64,000 bases of DNA from Helicoverpa zea. Lineage: Eukaryota > Arthropoda > Insecta > Lepidoptera > Noctuidae. Below, one piece after another: positions 52,787 through 61,232 of this stretch. Within the stretch, counting starts at the first letter, position 1. Every line of letters begins with the position of its first letter. The translations under genes were made by a program, and so were the position numbers. The notes under the pieces are model-generated. The model did no database searches. It had not been told where the DNA came from and saw only the letters and a program-made list of their open reading frames with translations. The stretch is from the NCBI RefSeq assembly GCF_022581195.2, contig NC_061465.1, positions 6,636,501 through 6,700,500 of the forward strand, given 5' to 3'.

Positions 52787-53383
52787 TTAGAAATTACAGC
52801 AGCTGTTAGTCTTTCGGGCAGTCTTGTAAAATAATTTACTCTGCATCGATAGACTCTCAGTCTTAGCAACAACATCATCTAATTTCTCACCTCTTTCTAG
52901 CACGGCCTTAATAGTATCATGGAGAATGATCTTTGTTTCATCCAAGTCATTCTGTATTTTTGTCAATGCATCAGCTTCCCTGGGGTTTTGGTATTTTGTT
53001 AAGTATTCTGGCAACACATGGAAATCTATTCTGTCTTCACTGCCTGATGGCCATTGGGTAGCAGGCACTGCTGCTGTGAACTCATCCAGTATTTTGGTGA
53101 TCAGTGTGTGAGCCACTCTGTTAGGGTACTCATGGTCAGATATCAGAACTCCTGCTAAGTTATCTGCTCTAACATAGACTTGTAGCATATACTCTCCTTC
53201 TTTAACAGACTGCCGAGATGCTGGCTGGGTTCTTTCTACTATTGTCTTACTAACAAACACCATGAACTCTTGAACTGAGCCTCGCTGGAATATACTGAAG
53301 CTTTGTAGATTGTACGCTGCCTTAAGGAGTGTCGCACTGTTGACTCCTTTGTATAGCACACCCAGTGCATAAATTTTCACCAT
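52787..53383 (-). CDS. Ykt6: YKT6 v-SNARE (longin R-SNARE)
   Basis: 198 residues, uninterrupted, equal in length to human YKT6. Residues 1-130 are the longin domain (MVKIYALGVLYKG start, FQRGSVQEFMVFVSKTI). Residues about 137-192 form the R-SNARE coiled-coil (ALTKIQNDLDETKIILHDTI, with the zero-layer Arg in VLERGEKLDDVV). The protein ends SCCNF. YKT6 acts in ER-Golgi, endosomal and autophagosomal fusion and is anchored by prenylation and palmitoylation of the two terminal cysteines instead of a membrane segment. The end differs from the usual CCAIM pattern. The coding region has no intron, unlike its neighbours. It shares about 950 bp of upstream DNA with TAF8 on the other strand. Confidence 0.96.
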   Translation of the reverse strand: MVKIYALGVLYKGVNSATLLKAAYNLQSFSIFQRGSVQEFMVFVSKTIVERTQPASRQSVKEGEYMLQVYVRADNLAGVLISDHEYPNRVAHTLITKILDEFTAAVPATQWPSGSEDRIDFHVLPEYLTKYQNPREADALTKIQNDLDETKIILHDTIKAVLERGEKLDDVVAKTESLSMQSKLFYKTARKTNSCCNF

Positions 53384-54335
53384 ATTGATAACTATTTAAC
53401 TGCTTCAGGTACTCCAAATTGACTGAAATTTAAATAAAACATAATGCATTTAGGTAAATTATAAACATTAAGATTTGTAATCATAAATTTTACTGTTATT
53501 AATAGTTAAAGTTTAACTTCTACTATAACTTTCTAATTCCTAAGAAAAGAGTAGTAGCAACAGCTTTTATTAGATAACTCAAATTTGGACACGTATAACA
53601 TTCAGACACATGACATCAGGAAGTTTTGGTGACCTGGTAGGTGGCTCAATTAGGCATGAAATTGAGATTTATACAAATACAATAATGATTAGCCAAGGCA
53701 CTTACCCAATTTGCTTCTTCTATTTGTAACTTTGATAAGTGACACATATGTTAATTTAAAGTTACCTTCTCATCGAAACTTGCACACAGATCCTCTAAAT
53801 TAGTTTATATTCAAAATCAGTTGATTCTAATTAAACAAGTACCAAAAAGAACAAGGAATATGTAATTTTCGTGATGAAATCGATGCTTGCTCGATGCTTA
53901 CGCACGTAACGTCAAATACGCAGTGTCAATGTGTCATACTTCAAAAATGTCAAAGTAAAGTTTCTTTTTTTTCTTCACATTTCGCGTGTCTTGAGGTTTA
54001 CACACCTCGTATTTAATTTCATGAAACTGTACCTTTATAAATAGGAAAGCTCCTTGTGTTTTGAAGTAAAATAAAAGATTAATTCAAAATCGTTCAACTA
54101 ATAAACTTTCTGTTTTCTTTAGGCGGTATAGTCGACAGACTTTAGTCTGCCCTGTAGCAGATAAAAAAAATACTTTTCTGTCATCCTATGATCTGTCAGT
54201 GTCAAACATACATATATTTTTTGTCGTCGGATCGGAATCGGATAAAACATAAAAACGTATCAACTTGTTGACTCTTGGCTGCTCTTGACTGTATTACAAA
54301 ACTTGGTGGTACTCCACAATATTGAGTAGCACAAT
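53384..54335. promoter_or_regulatory. Divergent promoter region of YKT6 (-) and TAF8 (+)
   Basis: The 952 bp between the two start codons contain TGTCA at 53924, 53932, 53948, 54179, 54194 and 54200 in two groups. The first group lies closer to YKT6 and the second about 130-160 bp upstream of the TAF8 ATG. I see no TATA box with confident spacing. A 5' UTR intron of YKT6 is possible in this interval. Confidence 0.5.
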
Positions 54336-56527
54336 ATGGCAGAAAATACTGAGAAAGTAGAAAGTGGTTTAGATGCTCGGAGACGAATATTAAACATAGC
54401 TGTATCCACTGTTTTGCTGGAAACAGGCTTCGAGTCTGCTGAAAAAATGGCACTAGAAACTCTTACAGAAATGCTTCAGTGTTGTAAGTAATTTCTAATT
54501 TCTCTGAATTAAATGCATGCTTCCGACCTCTATTTTTCTCTTCCCGCTATGTACGCGCTATCAATTAAACGCCTTCCTCTTCTCTAACTAATTTGCTGTG
54601 CTCATTAGGGTCCATAATTGTGACTATTATTTTATATTTTCCACCTAATGTACATTATGAAATGCAATAAATGATATAATACGGTAACGCCTTTCACCAT
54701 AATTATAGAGCCTGAAAGTGATTCGTACAAAGCGTTAGAAGCATTACCTGCGCCTAAGATAACCCACTGACCTTGTTTTATCTTATTTTCAGTTCTTACA
54801 GAGGTTGGTAACTCAGCTAAAGGATACTGTGAGCTATCGGGAAGAGTTGAACCAGTACTTGGAGATGTGTATATGGCACTAATCAATATGGGTATGTAGC
54901 AGTTAAGTTCGTTAAGTAGTACATACTCAAGTTCTAGGCCTATTATTTAATTCACTAAACTCAGAAGTGTCCACTAAAAACATTTTGGAGTATTACAGAA
55001 ATATATGCTTGCACCACCAAAAGTCTTAACTTGTTATTTCATGGTTTTGATGAAAAGTCACTCACATTCTTTGGAATGTGTGTGAAAGAAAGTTCCAAAA
55101 AGCTGCTTTGTAAAAGGATGACAGGCTAAAGGTTTTTATCTGATAATGTATCAGATAAGTAAATAATATCCTTACTTTACAGGCATCAACTTACAAGGCC
55201 TGGAACAATATGCTGCTCGGCCCAACAGGCATGTGATTCAGCCTCCCCAGCAAGCCCCAGCTCCTCGGACACCAGCCATGCTGTCAGCAGGATCTAAGGC
55301 CAAGGCTGCTCCTCATATACCATTCCATCTGCCTCCATTACCTGATCCACATGCTTACATAAGGACACCAGTTAGTACAATAATTTAAAGTTAACCAGAA
55401 CCTCTTTCCACATCATAAGTGTCTATGGTCAAGCTTTTACATGTATTGTGCCTTTTTTTTTAATCTTGGCGAGTCACTATAATTTTTTGTGCCTTAACAT
55501 TAATTCTTTTTTCAAAAATCTTTCAGACCCATAAGCAGCCAGTGACAGAATATGAAGCAATTAGAGAAAAGGCTGCCTCACAAAAGAGGGATATTGAGAG
55601 AGCACTAACTAAGTTCTTAGCTAAAACTAGTGAAACACACAACCTGTTCAATACTGAAGATAATCAGGTGTTCCCATGTAAGTATTTTACTGTAATTGCA
55701 GTAATTTCTTGAAAAAAAGGTCCTTTCAAGCCCTTATTATACTCTCCCTATATTATATTTTATTCATCACTAGCTCATGCCAGCGGTTTCACTCGCATCC
55801 CGTGGGAACCTTGGCACGAATCCGGATAAAAAGTAGCCTATAGCCTTCCTCGATAAATGGGCTATGTAATACTGAAAGAATTTTTCAAATCGGACCAGTA
55901 GTTCCTGAGATTAGCACGTTCAAACAAACACACAAACTCTTCAGCTTTATAATATTAGTATAGATTCACATTATTTTTTACAGTAATAGCCTGCAAGCCA
56001 ACATTCCCAGCATACTTACCCTGCCTGTTACCTACAGACCAAGTATTTGATTTTGAAGAACTGGAGTACCACTTTGCTGTTAACAATCGAACTGAAGATA
56101 TGCCAGCTGACAAGAAAGGTAGTGTGTTTGTTTTTGATATTTATAAATTCTTGTTTATGTAGATTTTGAAACGGATAGATACAGCCCTCTATCAGAATGG
56201 GGACAATGCATTTTTTTCAATTCAGGTATATGAGGGAGCATGTAGAAGTAGTACATAAATGGTTTCATAGGGGAAGTACTAAGGGAATTAACAGGAGTAG
56301 CACATAGGTTTTTAGGGGGAATACATAAGGGTGAGAACATTAGAGAAATTATAAATAATAGGGTAGTACATAAAGAGTATTTACTAATTAATAAAATGTC
56401 TGTTGCAGATCAATCTGACAATGAAGCTGACAATATGGGTGATGGTGATAACCCAAATAGTTCACAAATGGACAATCCTGATACAAGTATGGCATCTAGC
56501 CCAGAACGGAGCAAAGCTGGTGGATAA
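54336..56527 (+). CDS. Taf8: TFIID subunit TAF8, six exons
   Basis: Exons 54336-54483, 54793-54891, 55183-55370, 55527-55677, 55984-56118 and 56409-56527 join in phase to 279 residues plus TAA. Residues about 13-90 are a histone fold (RRRILNIAVSTVLLETGFES; the partner is TAF10). A Pro/Ala-rich linker leads to the conserved TAF8 C-domain, IPFHLPPLPDPHAYIRTPTH. The acidic, Ser/Asn-rich C-terminus ends SSPERSKAGG. TAF8 helps assemble TFIID for RNA polymerase II initiation and carries TAF10 to the nucleus. AATAAA is at 56581-56586. Intron 4 holds a reversed retroposon (55770-55965). Drosophila Prodos and human TAF8 are slightly longer (about 310-330 residues). Confidence 0.95.
55770..55965 (-). 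repeat. Lepidopteran retroposon tail in TAF8 intron 4
   Basis: Reversed copy of the family seen at 187-380: it begins tagctcatgccagcggtttc, includes ggataaaaagtagcctatag and aatcggaccagtagttcctg, and ends ttataatattagtatagat. It is the best preserved member of the family in the window and leaves the splice sites of exons 4 and 5 intact. Confidence 0.8.
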
Positions 56528-56813
56528 ATACAAACTTATCAAGACTTCTTTAAGGCTAAGCTAAGAAAACATAGTATTTAAATAAAAATACAATTTAAGT
56601 CTATTTGGTTTTTATTTTATTCAAAAACATTTTTACTTGAAAATACCCAGAAAGTGTGAGATAGATTTATTCACAAAATCAAAAACGACCAATTCGTAAT
56701 TTCTCTATTTCCCAACAGAACCCCAATATTGATAATTTGTATTTTTGGATGATTTATCCTATTTCTGTTGTTAATGAAACAATTATGATGAAAATATTAC
56801 TTTATTGAGAAAG

Positions 56814-58075
56814 TCACTTCAACAGCTCAGAGTTAATAACAGGCAGTACTCTAATGCCATTCCTATCGACAACTGTCACTTGGAAGTTTGGCAGGCTGAC
56901 AAACAGTCTCCTGTGAACCTCCTTCACACACTTCTTCAGGATTTCATATGCTTCTTCCTCAGTGGCATCTGAAAAATGAATAAAATATTAATTGTAAAGA
57001 AACATTCCCTAGTTTAGTCAGCAAGCAAAAATTTATTACAACTAAAAAGTAATGTTAAACTGATGTGTTTGACAAAAAGATACATCTGTGAATAAAAAAC
57101 TTGAATTGTAATTATCAGGTAATTGCATCAAATAATTGGTCAATTATCCCACCTTTTTTGTGGTAGCGATCCATGATACTCAAGCTGAGGTAACCACCAA
57201 ATCCGTGACAGGCAAAAGGTACTTTCACACTGGATGCAAGGTAGTCCATGAAATATAGTTCTGGACCATTCTCTTTGTCATAGCCACCCATCAGAACATT
57301 CACAAAGTAAGGTGTCTGAAATGTCAAGTATATTTTCATATTATTCCATAAGAAGTTCACATGTAATTATAGTGAGTTTAGAGATCATCTCATATTGTAG
57401 TAAGGGCTGCTATCTAACCAAAGAACTACTGGATTCAATTTTGTTTAACAACTTTATGCTACATATAGAAGTAGGGATGAAAAGCTGTGCATATAAATTA
57501 GGTTGAGGATCAAAATATGAAAAATTTATAATAGGATGTTACAAATAGAACCAGCATAACTATATGGCACACAAAATAAAAATTACTGACAAATATAAAC
57601 AGTGATACAAATGGAAAGTTGAATATGGTTAACCAGTTAACATAGAAAATCAAGTGTTAGCTTCTATGAACTATACGTTGCTGGTAGCATCTGATACTTA
57701 CGCTGCTTCTCAGATACTCGGCGAGATTCCTGCGAGTGAAATTAGCGGCAGCAGTGGGTCCTAGCTCATATCCATTACGCATTTTGTACAACTGGATATT
57801 CTTAGCAATGTATTCAGCAAATTGAGTAGAGTCGCCTTGATCACCAATCACACCCATTATCAGTTTGTCAGATATCTTGTGAATCTTCTCCTCATCTAGA
57901 AATAGATAATTAAAACATTAATGCAGGTAGCATGAAAATAATACTTCATAACGAAAACCGCTAACTCACCGTCTTTCATCACCATAATACTGTGGCTATT
58001 GCTCTGATCGGCTGCTATCATTACGAAATCATTACACTGTATCCCTAATAGACATTGCAAGTTAATGTTCGACAT
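56814..58075 (-). CDS. Prosbeta4 (PSMB2): 20S proteasome subunit beta type-2 (beta-4 position), four exons
   Basis: Exons on the minus strand are 58075-57970, 57895-57702, 57315-57153 and 56968-56814. They join in phase to 205 residues, close to the 201-211 of other PSMB2 proteins. It begins [20 protein letters not shown], continues [33 protein letters not shown] and [13 protein letters not shown], and ends [11 protein letters not shown]. This beta subunit has no propeptide or catalytic N-terminal Thr and serves structurally in the beta ring. A reverse-strand AATAAA lies at 56806-56801, only about 8 nt past the stop, with another further on, so the 3' end runs towards TAF8. The stop codons of the two genes are 286 bp apart. 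Confidence 0.95.
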
Positions 58076-58593
58076 TTTGGTGGAAATATATACCAAAATT
58101 CCTAGACCGCAAGAATAACCTACCAAGCAAGCAAACTTCAACAAACAATCCTATTCAATCTTGTCAAATCACCAAATCACCGAGTGTCACAGATAACATA
58201 TTAATACATGATTTTTAAAACTAGCAATATTTATTCTTTTAATTTTAGTCGATTATTTAAGTTGTTTACTTACAATCTAACCAGTAGTAACCAGCGTTTA
58301 ACATTCAAGTGATACAAAAAAAGAGTCACGCATACAAAACAGCCAGGATAAACTGCAGCTGAGCTGATTCATTGAACAGCTAATACTTTCTATTCTTATT
58401 CTTCTAATAACTCTTTAGAAGCGGAATCCTAGTAGGCAGGCAATGTCATGCGTGCAACTGAACGTATTTACTTACGTCGTTTTTTGACATTTCATTGACT
58501 GCATGCATGCATGAGCATGGTTAAATTATTATTTAAAAAATGAAGAAGAAAATCTTCAATAATTACGATTTAGGAAGTTTAAATTAAACGTCG
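58076..58593. promoter_or_regulatory. Divergent promoter of PSMB2 (-) and MTU1 (+)
   Basis: 518 bp between start codons. TGTCA lies at 58162, 58185 and 58444 and TGACA at 58485, again clustered near each gene. No clear TATA box was found. Confidence 0.5.
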
Positions 58594-60048
58594 ATGATGT
58601 TTAAGAAAATAGCATTAGGTATCTCAGGAGGTGTTGATAGTGCTGTATCTGCACTTCTCCTCAAGCGAGCTGGTAAATTCTGTACCCTCAAGTGATAGTA
58701 TGTGTTGAGTTTATGTAAATAAAAGTAAAGTAGTATACAAGCATGTAATACTTCCAGGATACCAAGTTGAAGGTGTGTTTATGAGGAATTGGGACAATAA
58801 CTATGAAGCCGGTTTTTGTTCAGATGAAAGAGATTTCGAAGACGCAACATTTGTGTGTCGTAAGCTCGATATTCCTTTGCATAGAGTATACTTTATTAAA
58901 GAATATTGGAATGAGGTGTTCAGTGTGTTACTTGAAGAGTATGAGACAGGTCTAACGCCAAACCCGGATATATTGTGCAATAGATATATTAAATTTGACA
59001 GCTTTTTCCAACATTGCAGGAACAATTTAGGCTTTGATGCTATAGCAACGGGTCACTATGCAAATACATCATTCGGCCCGTTTTTGGAAAAGTACAATGA
59101 GAATGAAGGTACCTACTATTACCATTGATGCATTAACACTTACTGTTATTTTTGTAAAAACCTATTGAGTGGTCTTAAATTGATATTAATTTTCAGGAGT
59201 TAGGTTGTTACAGCCTATGGATAAACACAAAGATCAAACATTCTTCCTATCACAAGTGAAGCAATTCTCACTCAGAAAATGTATGTTTCCCTTAGCGGGG
59301 TTGTTAAAGAAGGAAGTTAGGCAAATAGCTAAATCTGAAGGCCTGTTGAATGTAGCCGGTAAAAAAGACAGCACTGGTATCTGTTTCATTGGAAAAAATA
59401 AGTTTCAGGATTTCATTGAAGAAGTAAGTTTTGGAGAAAAAAAAAACATAATAAAATATTTTTTTAATCTATAAAAACGAATGTACATCTTTCTTTTTCA
59501 CAGTACATTGAAACAAAGAAAGGTCAGTTCATAGACGTAGACACAGGTCAAGTAGTGGGAGAACATGGAGGTCTGCACAAGTGGACAGTTGGTCAAAGAT
59601 GTTGTATACCAAGCCATAAAGAAGCATACTTCATATTTAAAAAAGATTTGGATACAAACAATATTTATGTGGTATGAAAAATTTCAAACTGCTCTATGTG
59701 AATTGGTTAATTATTTTGAACACCAGTAAATAATCAAGAAAACATTTTCAGGTGTCAGGAACCAAGCACCCAGCACTCTGGAATAATATATGTTTAACAG
59801 GCCCACCCCATTGGATACATAGTGAACCCACAGAATTAGTCAATAATAGTGTATTGAATTGCTACTTTCGATTTCAACACACAAAACCACTCACAGCCTG
59901 TAGAGTGGTCAGAAATGCTGAAGGGCTGACTATTATACTAGATAATAAATTAAGGGCATTAACAGAAGGCCAATTTGGAGTACTGTATAAAGATGGAGAA
60001 TGCCTTGGGAGTGCAAAGATTAAGAACATTTGTCATAATTTAGTTTAG
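58594..60048 (+). CDS. MTU1 (TRMU): Mitochondrial tRNA 2-thiouridylase MTU1/TRMU (MnmA family), five exons
   Basis: Exons 58594-58672, 58758-59108, 59197-59423, 59504-59671 and 59752-60048 join in phase to 373 residues, matching bacterial MnmA (about 370) and shorter than human TRMU (421). It has the ATP PP-loop SGGVDS (residues 11-16), catalytic Cys100 in NPDILCN, ATGHYA, and catalytic Cys206 in DSTGICFIG. The enzyme thiolates wobble U34 of mitochondrial tRNAs for Lys, Glu and Gln. No clear mitochondrial presequence precedes [10 protein letters not shown], since the start is only a few residues upstream. An upstream exon or non-AUG start could supply one. AATAAA is at 60058-60063, ten bases past the TAG. 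Confidence 0.95.
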
Positions 60049-60063
60049 TTATTGTTGAATAAA

Positions 60064-60424
60064 GTTGTTGATATTTATATTTTTTTTTATTTTATTTTAG
60101 ATATTTAAAGTAGCTTATTAGCCTATCCCAATGTATTTTACCACTCCATCTCTAATCTATATGGCTCTCGACCGGATTGAAACAAGTAATCAAACATTCG
60201 CCATAATAAAGCTTAGCATTATATTACTACTACTTAACAAAACGAAGGAGATAATAGACATGGTTTGGTGTTGAATTCACATGTCTATTGTCTTGTGATT
60301 GAATGTTTTTTGTAATAAATTCTTGTACCTATTTATTAGTTTTTAAACTTACCTACAACCACCTTGGTATTTTACACATATTTGAGTAGTTATTTATTGA
60401 TTTCTCAACCTATTTTTTACATTT
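60064..60424. other. Short intergenic spacer after MTU1
   Basis: Begins with the T-rich downstream region of the MTU1 poly(A) site. I see no other recognisable content. Confidence 0.5.
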
Positions 60425-60950
60425 TTAGGTACCGGTGGTTAGGGTCCCAGAGACAGAAACCCATAGATGTAATATACTAAACTTTACTATATTATGTCTA
60501 TGCAGAAACCTCACAATATGCACCGTATCAAGGAATACTGCCTTCTGAATCAGTCCCTTAATCCAGCCGTCTAACGAGAGCCTCATGAGGTGTTGGTCGA
60601 GGCTCTCGACTATTAGTAGACCATTGGCCGTGTCGACATTCCACATAGCAACGACCTCGTGCGCTTAGTCAAGTTACTTTATTTGTTTCTCTTTCTCAGC
60701 TTTCACGAGGTTCTCGTCATGCGGAACGGCGACATCGATTATCATCGCGCGGCTCGCTAATCGATCTATCATCACTATATCAGGCTTATTTGCTACAATA
60801 GTCCTGTCAGTGATGATAGATCAATCCCAGTACAACATGATATGGTCCAAGATCTACAAGTTTGTATTTCAGAGCAAGCTGCTGGTGGATGTTCTTGGCC
60901 ACTTGGTTAACACATATCATATTATTCTTTTTTATCTGCAATAATTTTAA
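60425..60950 (-). pseudogene. Decayed non-LTR retrotransposon ORF2 C-terminus
   Basis: The minus strand gives, with frame shifts and stops, ICVNQVAKNIHQQLALKYKL, then a region with DRTIVANKPDI and MIDRLASRAMI-type segments, then VVAMWNVDTANGLLIVESLD and GWIKGLIQKAVFLDTVHIV. These match the C-terminal region downstream of the reverse transcriptase in insect LINE ORF2 proteins, recognised from memory. The fragment lacks the RT domain and has premature stops, so it is inactive. It sits between MTU1 and DROSHA and reaches to within about 20 bp of the DROSHA promoter motif cluster. Confidence 0.75.
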
Positions 60951-60964
60951 TATCTGTAGCCTAA

Positions 60965-61008
60965 TGTCATTGTCAATTATCACTGTCAATCATCTGTCAA
61001 CAGTGTCA
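60965..61008. promoter_or_regulatory. Five TGTCA pentamers in 44 bp, probable DROSHA promoter element
   Basis: TGTCA starts at 60965, 60971, 60984, 60995 and 61004, all in the same orientation, 225 bp upstream of the DROSHA ATG. It is the densest cluster in the window. The factor that binds is unknown; a TGACA-type site would suit TALE homeodomain or similar proteins, but that is a guess. Confidence 0.55.
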
Positions 61009-61232
61009 AATGCATTTGTATTGTAGTCCAGATTTCGGATATTTTCTATTTAGTGCTTTGCATTGTTTGCTATCCTGTTTCCACTCAAAGAAAATGGGAT
61101 CGCTCTTATTGCTTCTTAGAGATTTTTTGTAATGAATCGTATTCTAATTCCAATCTACATAAAAATATGATAAAAATGAGGATGTGCATCGGTTGTTTGT
61201 GTTTTTAACAATAAAAACTCCATAAAAAGTGA

